This document shows positions 29,450-41,000 of a stretch of DNA of 64,000 bases, in pieces (positions within the stretch are counted from its first letter, which is position 1; the number at the start of each line of letters is the position of its first letter). The notes under the pieces were generated by a model. That model was not told the DNA's origin. It saw only the letters and a program-made list of their open reading frames with translations, and did no database searches. A program made the translations under genes and the position numbers. This DNA comes from Mesostigma viride (lineage: Eukaryota; Streptophyta; Mesostigmatophyceae; Mesostigmatales; Mesostigmataceae). The stretch is taken from the NCBI GenBank assembly GCA_009746045.1, contig RPFO01000296.1, positions 2,639,677 to 2,703,676 of the forward strand, read 5' to 3'.

Positions 29450-29950
29450 TCAGTATGACTTACAATGCCTGAGAAAATCCGAGCCACAACGACCCTCATG
29501 CGCCAAAGAAGCCCATGCCTTCATGTGAGCGAGAATGTCAGTATACGTAGGCTCCGAGCCTTGAGCGACATCCACGTTGACATCATCATCACGGCTGTTC
29601 TCAGGGTGTACAGTTACCATCTGTTGGAATTGTAGCTGGCTCTCAATAGTGTCCGGCTTGGGTTGCTTCCACCTATCGCACACCAATTGAATCGGCACCT
29701 GCTTGCACTGATGAAGATGCACCTCAACGGCTAAACAATGGCGGCATGGGAGGCCTACAAAGGCTGGAAATTGGCATGTGCACTCCAAAACATGGCCGTC
29801 CTCCCCGGTCGTAACCAAACGTTCCTTTTGTGCCTGACCACAGGAATCCAAGCACAGATCAAGCTTCTCCTTCACATTTGAACATTCTCCAACAAAGGAA
29901 ACCTTTTACACGTTAGCAGTCTCTGACGGCTCAACCAGATAGTGCTGTGA
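29450..29950 (-). pseudogene. MULE/FAR1-type transposase C-terminal remnant (SWIM zinc finger)
   Basis: On the minus strand the frame has HVLECTCQFPAFVGLPCRHC LAVEVH, a CxCx(9)CxH SWIM finger, preceded by NVKEKLDLCLDSCGQAQKER. SWIM fingers of this type occur at the C-terminus of Mutator-like transposases and FAR1-related proteins, where they take part in DNA binding. Upstream coding is interrupted by a stop near 29905 and the catalytic domain is not seen. It is a fragment; whether it belongs to the long-TIR element nearby is unknown. Confidence 0.6.
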
Positions 29951-30433
29951 TGCGGCAAGCTCTACCGAGAACCGGGTGCAACGGCGTGGTGGCCAGGAAG
30001 TCGTTTTTACGCCACGTTCAAAATCATCGTTCATAAACACTTTACGCGGCCGCCTTGGCATGGTATGGCCCACAGGCCGCCATCTTGACCCACAAACGGT
30101 TTTCGCAAGTATGAGCCAGTAGGCTGCGCTTTTCGTTCGTTTCGTCCCTGATCACAACGCTTCCGGCTTATGCCGCCGCGTCTGCAAGCGTTACCCGTAT
30201 TTATCGGCCCACACCGTTACTTTCGCAAGCGTTCCCCGTATTTATCGACGCGTACCGTAGCCTCTCGTCATTGTCATCTGTCATCGGGTGTTGCCAACAC
30301 CGGGTGTGATTTCCAAAAACCCGTGGAAAGGCTGGCTCCAAGTCGTGGTCCGACTTTCCCCAAAACGCGCCGCGCCAGGAATTTAGTCGGGGTAATTAGT
30401 CGGGGTTGGCGGTCTTCAGAAGGGGTCTATTAT

Positions 30434-30522
30434 TGGGTGGTAGACCCATTTGGGGGTCCAAATGGGTCTACCACCAATACCACTGAATTCCACCTGATTT
30501 GGCAAAATTCAGTGGTATTACG
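30434..30522. repeat. Two adjacent perfect hairpins
   Basis: GGTGGTAGACCCATTTGG pairs with CCAAATGGGTCTACCACC a few bases later. Next to it AATACCACTGAATT pairs with AATTCAGTGGTATT. Both could extrude as cruciforms. The sequence following (GGGTAAATGGGTATTTTT near 30630) recurs in direct orientation near 37090. Confidence 0.75.
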
Positions 30523-30765
30523 GTGGATCAACGGAAACGAACCGTTTTTCCGTTTCGGACCGGAAAAACCCAGTGTGAAAAAGTTTCGTCGAATTTTTTC
30601 CGGCCAAAACGGAAATTTTCCGGGTAAATGGGTATTTTTATTAACCAATAGGAAGGATCGCGGCCGTTGGATCCATCATCGGACGCTCCAGATTGTCGGC
30701 GGCTAACGTTTTAACTTTTTTCATTTTGCCTTCGTATATCATTAGGTTAAGACCCCCATTAATGG

Positions 30766-32092
30766 GAAGCCACTATTTGCAGCAACATCCGAAAGGTGAC
30801 ACAAGTGCGGGATGCCGCAGGTGCGGGTGACACCGAGGTACCCGCACTTGTCCGGACGCGCCGCGCTGGGCCAGAGAGCGGATTTGGCGCGAGAAGCAGG
30901 GCATACCACAAAACCGCTGTCGCGCGCAAATCGAGACTTAGCCATTTCAAGGAAGCACTGCGCCCGATGCAGGCCTGACGCAATGCTCTTTACTCCAAAT
31001 TGCACGGAAGACTCCATTATTTCGCATAACACCATGGAATTTTCAATCGTAGCAAGGTCGCTTTTACCTCGCCCGACGCCCTTCCGACGGGCCAAATCTG
31101 GACGACGAGTATGAGAGTGGAAGTGTTCTTTATAATCGTCAGAGGAATGGTGCGGAAAGCAGGGCAGGCCATAACTGCGCTCTCGCGCGCAAATCGAGAC
31201 TTCGCCACTTCACGTTGCATGGTCGATCAAAGTTTATATTGTGTCTTTCATGAAGGCCGGTGGCGGGCTGCATTTACGCAAGGGGAGCTAAGTTATGTCC
31301 TCGAAAAGTCGCATTGGCCGGGGCCTTTGCCGGGGCCCAACCTCCCACCAGGAGATTGGTTGGAGTGCTTCTTATGAACCGTGCAGTGGCTCAGGCTGGT
31401 GGGATGATACAACGACGGGCCAATCGTGATAAAAATAGTGGCTTCCGTTTGGTAGAGCTGTCGTTAAGTAAGAGTCAAGAGCTCTGACAGGTAACAGCTG
31501 TTAAACCCAACGCGAGAGCAGACAGAGCAGCGGCCAACCCCGGCAGCCATTGCGGGGGAGTTATTCCGGGAAGTGAAGGGGCCGGCATGGACATTTATCT
31601 GAGTGTAGACTGATTTTTCAATATCTTGTTGTTTCAATAATTGTACACGTAAGCGTTGATTTCAATCCAATGGCAGGCATATTGGCATGGATTTTTTCCT
31701 GAGTCTTACCGTGTTTGCCGTGCATGAATGTTCCAAGGCAGTCAATCTAATGACGGCATTACTATCGAATGTTCCTTGGCATCGTTGTTTCTGCCAATGG
31801 AGTGTCACTTAGAAGATTGATATTGCCTTGTAATGTTGCCAGGCGGACCAAAATCCAGGCGAGTTGCCTGCGACTGTGCTCGCCATCACCTTTCAACAGC
31901 CGTAACTTGCAACTGGCGAACGGGGTTGCTGTTCTTTTTTCTTCTTTCCTGCAAGCTGTCTTGGTTCTTCTGCGTTGTCCATTGTAGGTCGATGAATGTA
32001 GGAGTGTGCATAAAAGCGGCCGTGCTTTGGGTCAGGTCCCGACGTTGCATTGTCGAGCGAGAGCCCATCAAGCAGGAGTGCTTGTTGGTTGT
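30766..32092 (+). repeat. Left arm of the long inverted repeat
   Basis: It pairs with 35589-36934. Open frames of up to about 88 codons occur in both arms but have no known motif. A short segment (GCGCGCAAATCGAGACTT) is repeated within the arm near 30920 and 31185. Confidence 0.8.
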
Positions 32093-32600
32093 GATTATTT
32101 CAATTATAAACTTGTCTTTTTTCAAGCATCTTTTCAGTGAGACTGTGATCACGTCTGTTGCCATGATGCTAACTGGTCTTACCCTTGGGCAGCCATTCTC
32201 CGTTTCCCTCAAGTGCTGGAATGCACAACCTCTCCATGTCTATCCCGCCTGGCGTGTCAGTGACCGTTCCCCAGGTCTAGGAACCCCTTCATTGCTTATT
32301 CACACTTGCTGGTTGGGGCAGGATATGTGGTGCTATCACCAGCCGCGCTTCTTTTCCCACCTTCTTGCATTTTGACTGCAGTCTGCAGGGCCCCGGCGTG
32401 ATGATTGGCGCTGGCGGTGGTCAGTGTGTATCGATGTCAAGCGAGTGGTCAGAAGGACGGTATCACGGTATGACATTGGTAAGATTTTTATGTTGCGGTT
32501 TATTCAGAGGTCTTGCCAGCAGCTGGGGTAGAATATCAGTCGTATTGTCAGTTCTCTTCTTATGCTTGCTCGACAGGATTCATCATGCCTGTCATTTTTG
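32093..32600. other. Interior of the long-TIR element, no gene recognised
   Basis: Non-coding sequence inside the left arm before the LINE A fragment. Open frames here show no motif. Confidence 0.4.
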
Positions 32601-32880
32601 AAGGCATTGGTTGGCAGTGGTACAAGATGCAGGACAAGACGCGGTGGCAGAAGATTGTCCAGGCACACACGCCAGCCCCTGTGGGCAAGCCACCTCCCCC
32701 CAAGAGGAGGGGGCGTTTTGCTGGGTAGTGTAGTTAGGATTTTATAGACTAGCCAGATAGCTTAGAATTAGGTTAGTTCGCTTACTCGGCTTCCTCCACC
32801 TCCACCCCCATCACGGAACATGTGCTACATGATCTCCCCACGGAGGCATGTTATAATTTAATTTTAATTTTAATTTAATG
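32601..32880 (+). mobile_element. LINE family A, 3' end copy
   Basis: It contains the last ORF2 codons (KMQDKTRWQKIVQAHTPAPV, ending at 32728), nearly the same as the copy at 26317. A 3' UTR ending CCACGGAGGCATGTTATAAT and an (TTTAA)n-like tail to 32880 follow. Confidence 0.82.
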
Positions 32881-32949
32881 GCCTGACTGACGTAACGACT
32901 GACATGACCTATTGATGGTACCTCCATCGAGGGTGATTCCTCGTGTTGA

Positions 32950-33412
32950 ATAGGGTATTTATTTCCATTGTAGAGGACATCGGGGGCCTAGGCCTCTCGG
33001 TGATTTGGAAAAAGATGATGGACAAGGCCAAGTGGGCTCAGGTCATAGAGGACAACAACCCCGCTCCAGTGGGGAAGCCGCGCATTTGCACACGTGGGAA
33101 GCATGCATGCTAGACACGACCCCTAGGGTCGCGGGCACCATAGATATAGAGTAGGATTGTTTTGTAGATAGCTTAGACCGGTAGAATTGCGTGTACCCAT
33201 CCATCCATCCATCCATCCATCCATCCATCCATCCATCCATCCATCCATCCATCCATCCATCCATCCATCCATCCATCCATCCATCCATCCATCCATCCAT
33301 CCATCCATCCATCCATCCATCCATCCATCCATCCATCCATCCATCCATCCATCCATCCATCCATCCATCCATCAGGGTTAATGACTCCCCAACGGGAGCA
33401 AGAGTGTAATTA
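32950..33412 (+). mobile_element. LINE family B, 3' end copy with expanded (CATC)n
   Basis: The ORF2 end reads [20 protein letters not shown], then [18 protein letters not shown] and a stop near 33113. The 3' UTR shares TTAGACCGGTAG with the copy at 25917, then carries a long CATC run, and ends GACTCCCCAACGGGAGCA with a short AATT tail. Confidence 0.8.
33198..33373 (+). repeat. (CATC)n microsatellite, about 44 units
   Basis: A perfect tetranucleotide run inside the LINE B 3' UTR. The copy at 25917 has only about three units at the same place, so the run expanded after insertion. Frames of SIHP or WMDG repeats are artefacts of it. Confidence 0.97.
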
Positions 33413-33416
33413 ATCA

Positions 33417-33760
33417 TGGTGCCTGCGACCCTAGGGGTCTTGTCTAGCATGCTTCCCGCGTTTGCAAACATGCTGCTTCCCCACTGCAGGGGGATTGTTG
33501 TCGATCCTCGATATGACCTGGGGCCCCATCTTTTTCCAAATCACGGAGAGGCCTAGGCCCCCCTTGTCCTCTACGAGCTGCTCTTTGAAGGTGCGGGCCT
33601 TACGGCCTCTAACCTGGCTGGGCCCGGCCCACGTGAGGAGGTGCCGGCTCGGCTGAGCGGGGCGCAGCCCTGCAGAGGGCGGCCACGTAAGGTGTCTCGT
33701 ACCTGGTTGGTTTTTAGCTCAAACGTCTAGGTCTAGCTCGATGAACGTTAGCCAGCCATA
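33417..33760 (-). mobile_element. LINE family B ORF2 fragment, inverted relative to its neighbour
   Basis: The minus strand reads [20 protein letters not shown] and [20 protein letters not shown], upstream of which is GRKARTFKEQLVEDKG and a PRSAGPS-like region. It is homologous to the plus-strand copy just before it, giving an inverted pair around the CATC run. Confidence 0.75.
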
Positions 33761-33965
33761 TTCTCTAATGTCCACGACTGACTTTCCTTGCCACCAGGCT
33801 TGCGTCGTTGCGCTTGATTGCTGGCCGGCCCACCGGCTGGCTCGTATTGCTTGTTAATGGCGCCACCACCCCCAGTCGGTGGTGCCTCCGCGTGTGACTA
33901 AGTTTGGCATGCATAGCGATCTTCGGGATGTGGTGCCCGCAACCCTGTAACTAGGAACTAGACAT
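33761..33965. other. Non-coding spacer
   Basis: Nothing recognised. Confidence 0.4.
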
Positions 33966-34022
33966 AGCTACCATGGTCCGGATTCTCCCGATTTCTGGCC
34001 TGCGCTGGTTGTCTCCTTGATA
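33966..34022 (-). repeat. Dispersed repeat R1, copy 3
   Basis: The reverse complement reads ATCAAGGAGACAACCAGCGC and continues to CCGGACCATGGTAGCT, like copy 1. Confidence 0.8.
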
Positions 34023-34035
34023 GCTACATCCATCC

Positions 34036-34330
34036 ACCCCACGTGTCTATTAATTAATCCACCCCATCCCATATTCATTTCCCTGAGGACGTCTGCACAC
34101 GTGACACAGTTACGTGTAAATTAATTAATTAATTGCTCTCATTAGGATCAAATCCATTCATGGAGCCTCGTGATCTCCCAACGGAGTCATGTTATAATTT
34201 CATTTCATTTCAATGGAGCCTCGTTTTCATGGTGATGCATGAGAGAATTCGACGCATATGATAGGACGTAGTATATAATAACACGTGACGCAGTCACGTG
34301 TCTATTAATTATTAATTAATTAATAACACG
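34036..34330 (+). repeat. Cluster of LINE-like 3' tails
   Basis: Two tails are recognisable: CTCCCAACGGAGTCATGTTA followed by (ATTTC)n at 34177-34211, of family A type, and CACGTGTCTATTAATT with (TTAA)n runs at 34050, 34120 and 34300. These are 3' termini without ORF sequence. Confidence 0.6.
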
Positions 34331-35588
34331 CCCGGAAAGAAATCAATAATGGTTCTAGTCACCCATTGTCCTCCAATGTGCTGGCCAGTCCTGCACAGCA
34401 AGTATACCTCAGCCCTCCGCTGCTACACCAAAACACTTTTAAATGTGCTGACATTTTCAAGAAGCAACTCGCACAACCTTCAAAGGTGGACATTATGTGA
34501 AGTGAGACAACTATGCCTGGACGCATTACATTTACATTATGTGTAAAATGCGTGGGCATGTGTGCAGCTATGACGCGTACAATGGGCACGCTACACAAGG
34601 GCAACTACAATGCATGCGCAGTTAATTCCTACCTGTACCGGGGTGGGTAATCAGGCAATCAGCGGGCCTTCTCCATGACATAAGCAGATGGCATCTCGCA
34701 GTGTTGAAATATTTATCTACAACAATAAAACAGAAGTGTGGCGTTGGGGTGTGCAAGACAAGTTGTTTACAGAGGTAGTGCGAGAAAACCACATACACAT
34801 GGCGTCATTCCAAGAATTTAAACGAACCACATGGGTCACACCCTGATGCAGCCGGCCGGTTCAGGATTGAGATAGGCAGCACCAGTTGAATTAAAAATGC
34901 CATTCTGGTCCTCAGGCCAGATGTTGGCGCGCAACACCATCAGCTCTGCTCTGGCCAAGGAAATGGAAGCAGATAACAACACTTGCTAACCGAGTGTAGC
35001 CCAGACTCGTCTATTCACATAAGCAACACAAGACCTGCAATGATGCCTGCCAGAAAGCCAGCAAGCCACCAACGTGCCAACGCAAGCCAGCAAACATGCA
35101 GCAAGCATAGCAAGAACTAACCACAGTGATAATTTCACATCCCCAATCTGCCAGTCCTTAGTTGCGGAGCTGAGGCTGATTGCGAGTGCGGCCCGCTAAC
35201 GGTGAAAGGTGGTTACCTGCTAAAAAAAATGGCCCTATAATTGCGCACAGCACTTGAGTGCTCTGTGATCTCTCAATAGAAGCCCATGTTCCGTCAATAA
35301 CTTGCGAGTTGCGCCTGCAAGGCAAACAAGTACAGACAGCCACCAATGCAAGCAATACAGCTATGCGTATAACCTAGATATGCAAACAGGCGCACAAGTA
35401 AGCAAGCCACCTAGCACAGCATTGAATCCATGCAATTGCGGCGGCGACAGCAATGGCAGTCATGACTTTGGACAGCCATGAGAGTCGTGACAGTCATGAT
35501 AGCAAGGACAGCCATGAGAGCCATAACGGGCATTACCGCCATGACTGCCCAGCAGCGAACAATAATAACACCAAGACAAGCACAGAAC
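34331..35588. other. Interior of the long-TIR element, no gene recognised
   Basis: No motif-bearing ORF. A degenerate tandem repeat around ACAGCCATGAGAG occurs at 35470-35545. Confidence 0.4.
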
Positions 35589-36934
35589 CATAACCAACAA
35601 GCACGCCTGCTTGATGGGCTCTCGCTCGACAATGCAACGTCGGGACCTGACCCAAAGCACGGCCGCTTTTATGCACACTCCTACATTCATCGACCTACAA
35701 TGGACAACGCAGAAGAACCAAGACAGCTTGCAGGAAAGAAGAAAAAAGAACAGCAACCCCGTTCGCCAGTTGCATGTTACGGCTGTTGAAAGGTGATGGC
35801 GAGCACAGTCGCAGGCAACTCGCCTGGATTTTGGTCCGCCTGGCAACATTACAAGGCAATATCAATCTTCTAAGTGACACTCCATTGGCAGAAACAACGA
35901 TGCCAAGGAACATTCGATAGTAATGCCGTCATTAGATTGACTGCCTTGGAACATTCATGCACGGCAAACACGGTAAGACTCAGGAAAAAATCCATGCCAA
36001 TATGCCTGCCATTGGATTGAAATCAACGCTTACGTGTACAATTATTGAAACAACAAGATATTGAAAAATCAGTCTACACTCAGATAAATGTCCATGCCGG
36101 CCCCTTCACTTCCCGGAATAACTCCCCCGCAATGGCTGCCGGCCGCCGGGGTAATTGGCCGCTGCTCTGTCTGCTCTCGCGTTGGGTTTAACAGCTGTTA
36201 CCTGTCAGAGCTCTTGACTCTTACTTAACGACAGCTCTACCAAACGGAAGCCACTATTTTTATCACGATTGGCCCGTCGTTGTATCATCCCACCAGCCTG
36301 AGCCACTACACGATTCATAATTAAGAAGCACTCCAACCAATCTCCTGGTGGGAGGTTGGGCCCCGGCAAAGGCCCGGGCCAACGCGACTTTTCGAGGACA
36401 TAACTTAGCTCCCCTTGCGTAAATGCAGCCCGCCACCGGCCTTCATGAAAGACACAATATAAACTTTGATCGACCATGCAACGTGAAGTGGCGAAGTCTC
36501 GATTTGCGCGCGAGAGCGCAGTTATGGCATGCCCTGCTTTCCGCACCATTCCTCTGACGATTATAAAGAACACTTCCACTCTCATACTCGTCGTCCAGAT
36601 TTGGCCCGTCGGAAGGGCGTCGGGCGAGGTAAAAGCGACCTTGCTACGATTGAAAATTCCATGGTGTTATGCGAAATAATGGAGTCTTCCGTGCAATTTG
36701 GAGTAAAGAGCATTGCGTCAGGCCTGCATCGGGCGCAGTGCTTCCTTGAAATGGCTTACTGAAGTCTCGATTTGCGCGCGACAGCGGTTTTGTGGTATGC
36801 CCTGCTTCTCGCGCCAAATCCGCCCTCTGGCCCAGCGCGGCGCGTCCGGACAAGTGCGGGTACCTCGGTGTCACCCGCACCTGCGGCATCCCGCACTTGT
36901 GTCACCTTTCGGATGTTGCTGCAAATAGTGGCTT
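35589..36934 (-). repeat. Right arm of the long inverted repeat
   Basis: Inverted copy of 30766-32092. Small extra segments relative to the left arm are visible near 36140, 36315 and 36757. Confidence 0.8.
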
Positions 36935-38093
36935 ATTGTACCCCCAAAAGACGTAACCAACTCCACGTGTGCGGTTTTTCGCATCCATCGCATCCATCTA
37001 TACAGGCTGCTTAGGCCAGTTAGATTCTCTGCCACTCTAGATCGGATACTGTCCTGGCCCTCGGCCGTTTCCGGGTAAATCAGGGTAAATCGATAGGGTA
37101 AATGGGTATTTTTAAAATGAATGTGATCAAACTACTCACAACAACAACATGGGCCGTTCGATTGACATCTGACCGTCTGGAATTTACAAGTCTGCAATCG
37201 GTGGGAGCGAGCATTCATGACTGCATTCAAGACTGCATGGCCGCCCGCGGTAATCAGGCGGAGCCAATTTTCGGAAGAAGAGTTTCAACGGGCAAGTTGC
37301 AAACACGCACGTTACTTGATTACATCCTATTCAAATCGTTGTCAGCTCAAGTCACACTACAATACGCTTCCGCGGAAACCTTTTTTGGCAGGGAAAGTCA
37401 CCCGGGTCAAGCTGCCCCAGCGCGGCCAAGTTGCGAGCGTTGTGAACTAGGGAAATTTCTGCGCTGTCGTACCTGCCCCAGCCAACCCAGTTGCGCCGAG
37501 ATCTGTTGCAAATCTGGGAGGAGATCTGTAAAGATTTTCCCCGGACGGAATGCATTGATGAAATTATAATGGACCGTATCACTGAACACAGTGCGCAACC
37601 GTAGCAGGACGATCGCTGGAATGCGAAAGGGCTACCGTTAAATACAAAAATACAATAAACGACACAATAGCCTAACATTGCCAAGCACGGGGAATTGCCC
37701 GCAAGCACGAACCACTGACGCACACCCAGTTATGGCGGACGTCAGCGCCAACGAATTCGGCCCTTTCGGCCCAAGGTGAGCCACAATTTGAATCCATCTT
37801 GCCTGCCTTTCAATGGTTCAGATTTGTTGGTGTTTTAACTGCTTTGCATTGTTTAAATTTCCGCCTTCCGGCTTGCGGGGTCGGACAACCGCGGCGAGGA
37901 AGTGCCTACTGCACGAAAGCCGATACTGCTTAGAAATTTACATTTCGCCATACCACTTTCTTCAAAAGAGCTCCGGAATCGCTGCCTCGATATCCAGCAC
38001 TCGGGCGTGCTTTAGAGTCTCTCGGGCAAGTAGCCCGGATCTGATTGCCGAGTAACAGCTCCGGCCAAGATTCGCTCAAGACCTGCGGAAGCC
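36935..38093. other. Region upstream of the 8-exon gene
   Basis: Contains GGGTAAAT repeats near 37073-37105, which also occur near 30630. A possible small exon at 37732-37775 (MADVSANEFGPFGP, donor AG|GTGAGC) could not be joined in frame to the gene that follows. Promoter elements were not identified. Confidence 0.35.
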
Positions 38094-41000
38094 ATGAAGG
38101 TTGAGAACTACCTCCTCAGCCGCATTCTTAGCGCTGCTACGCAGAAAGCTCTGTTGATGATCGGTAATGTCGAGGTGAGTGTACATTCTAAGGAAAACAG
38201 CTAACGATAAGCAGTATTGGATGCTCGGCTATGCGCACTTTAATCCGATGTCCGACTCTGCGAATCTACTGTTACGAACGATTGTGAACCCCTGGCTAGC
38301 GGCCATTTACGCGTGAAGATCAGTTTCGATGGCGAAACTTCCATTCTTGGATGTGCAGTGGAAACTCAGTCGCATTCGTTGCTACTTTTGGTGGCCATGC
38401 TAGCGGTCTTAATCCGACATTCCGACATGACGTTTGCCGCTGGTAAATGTGTTACGTATAATAACTATGCACTCATACCATGCTGCCGTCCAGCAGATAA
38501 ATAATAATCACGTTTATGTCGAAGCTTCGATTTACTCGTAAGGAAGTACTCGTCATTGGGAGACAGTTTTTTAGGATGAAGATCCTAATGTCATTTTACC
38601 TGCTTACTTCAATGACAAATGGTTTTGAATGTACCCCATCATCTCATCAAACTGAACGTTACCTGTCAATACTGTTTCCTCACCCTTGCAGGTGAATCCA
38701 GGGCCTTCTTGGGAGCAGGATGAGGTGGCCAAAGGCCTTGATCTTCAACAGTTCTGTGACGGTGAGCCCATATCATGACCCAGGGTGAGATTGGTTCCTC
38801 ACTTTATCCCTCCCACCAACCCCTTGACACATAAAGGAACGCCTTATTTACCTCCCACCTAGTCCCATCTATGTACAACCTCCCCTCGATCCCCCTCATT
38901 GAGTACCTGCCATGATGCATGCTCGCGCTCCCATTCCACCGCCACCGCACCCAGCGCTTGGTGCAAACCACTTATAATGCATTAATTAGTTAGTTAATTA
39001 ATTAATAGAGGGCACCACATCCATCCATGCATGCCAGCCCCACACCCCACCCATCCACGCATGCCAGCCCCCCCCCCACACCCACTTAGCATGCCAGCCA
39101 CCCCCCACATGCACGCATGCATGCCAGCCCCCCCACAAACCCATGCACGCATGCCAGCCCCCCCCACACCCACGCAGCATGCCAGCCACCCCCCACATGC
39201 ACGCATGCATGCCAGCCACCCCACCAACCCAGGCGCGCATGCCAGCCACCCCCACAGCCACGCACGCATGCCAGCCCCCCACAAACCCACTTATGCATTC
39301 CAGCCCCCCCCCCACACCCACGTAGCATGCCAGCCACCCCCACACCCACGCACGCATGCCAGCCCCCTCCCACACCCACGTAGCATGCCAGCCCCCACCC
39401 ACACCCACGCATGCATGCCAGCTCCCCACCACACTCACGAATGCATGCCACTCCCCCCCACACCCACGCACGCATGGCAGCCCCCACACACCCACGCATG
39501 CATGCCAGCCCCCCCCACATGCACGCATGCATGCCAGCCCCCCCCACAACCTCGTAGCATGCCAGCCACCCCCCACATGCACGCATGCATGCCAGCCACC
39601 CCACAAACCCAGGCACGCATGCCAGCCACCCCCACAGCCACGCACGCATGCCAGCCACCCCACCAACCCAGGCACGCATGCCAGCCACCCCCCACACCCA
39701 CGTAGCATGCCAGCCAACCCCCACACCCACGCACGCATGCCAGCCCCCTCCCACACCCAGGTAGCATGCCAGCCCCCCCCACACCCACGCATGCATGCCA
39801 GCTCCCCACTACACTCACGAATGCATGCCACTCCCCCCACACATGCACGCACGCATGCCAGCCCGCCCCGCCCCACATGCATGCATGGCAGCTCCCCCCC
39901 CACACACGCACGCATGCCAGCCTCCCCAGCAACCCACGAACGCATGCCAGCCACCCCCACACCCGCGCACGCATGCCAGCCACCCCACAAACCCATGCAC
40001 GCATGCCAGCCACCCCCCACACCCACGTAGCATGCCAGCCACCCCACACACCCGCGCATGCATGCCAGCTCCCCACCACACTCACGAATGCATGTCACTC
40101 CCCACACACACCCACGCACGCATACGCGGTCACACGCGGAGCCCCCACAGACTTGGGGGTGGTCTCCTTCATCACTACTTGCCATCTATCCTTGCGTACC
40201 ATCTGCCTCCATATGACAGACAAACCAGCTACTAAGGAGGCTGCCCGGGTGCGCTTATGCATTATTATAGTATGTCAATTTGGGAAACCGCGACATGAAA
40301 GCAAGGGAAGGAAATTGTAATGGCAAATCACTTACCCAGACATTTGTCATTGCAATGTTGACACCCTGCATGTCGGCCTCGCAGTGTTTGAGGAGTTCGA
40401 TTGCCCGGCTGAGGGCGGTGAGAAGTACGGCACCGAGGTGCTCAGCGTATCCAAGATGGAGCCGGGTGTCATCGCCAACCTGAAACGGTTTGCTTTCAAG
40501 CTCGCTATGTTTAACGAGAGGGGGCCTAACAAGGGTGAGCCTAGCGTGTCGCAGCTCCTGAAAGCACTTGGAAACGGTATGCTTACCTTCAAGGTGGCAA
40601 AACAGGTCCGTAAGCTCCTTGCTCGCGTGAAGATGCTGGAGGAAATCATTGCGCGGCTCGGGGCAGGTCCTACCGACTCGGAAATGACTCAGCCCGCTGC
40701 CCCTGCCACCACAGCTGCCGGCCCCACCGTTACAGCTGCTGCCACCGCCACCGCACCTGCTGGCGGACGACCGGGCGGGCCAGCCACCCCCGCGCCGGTT
40801 GCCGCCGCCGCCACCGCCGGCGTGCGCCCAGGCAGGCCAGCCACCCTCGCGCCGGTTGCCGCCACCGCCACTGCTGGCGGGCGCTCAGGGGGGCCAGCCA
40901 CAACCGCGCCAGTTGCCGCCGCCGCCGCCGCCGGCGGGCGCCCGGGCGGGCTAGCCACCTCCGCGCCGGTTGCCCCCGCCGCCACTGCCGGCGGGCGCCT

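Larger units (their letters stand above)
30766..36934. mobile_element. 6.2-kb element with 1.3-kb terminal inverted repeats
   Basis: The left arm (30766-32092) and right arm (35589-36934) are inverted copies with few differences; the right arm has small extra segments. Both outer ends read AAGCCACTATTTGCAGC. Long TIRs are known from some Mutator-like and foldback elements. I could not define a target duplication. The 3.5-kb centre holds LINE fragments, microsatellites and an R1 copy but no transposase, so the element is non-autonomous or has been filled by later insertions. A duplication-inversion of host DNA is the alternative. Confidence 0.75.

Noticed and set aside
31111-31377. Frame MRVEVFFIIVRG..., present in both inverted arms
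   Set aside because: It recurs only because the arms are copies; no motif, and the arms differ by indels elsewhere.
33043-33471. WMDG and SIHP repeat proteins
   Set aside because: Translations of the (CATC)n microsatellite.
37102-37569. 155-codon frame upstream of the 8-exon gene
   Set aside because: No motif, no splice or phase support, and composition like surrounding non-coding sequence.
37732-37775. Small first exon MADVSANEFGPFGP for the 8-exon gene
   Set aside because: Its phase does not join in frame to the ATG-containing exon at 38094 through any acceptor I could find.
38994-40320. Long Cys/Trp/Gly or His/Ala/Pro frames
   Set aside because: Translations of the intron 2 minisatellite; every frame is open, and the interval is intronic by consistent splice phases.
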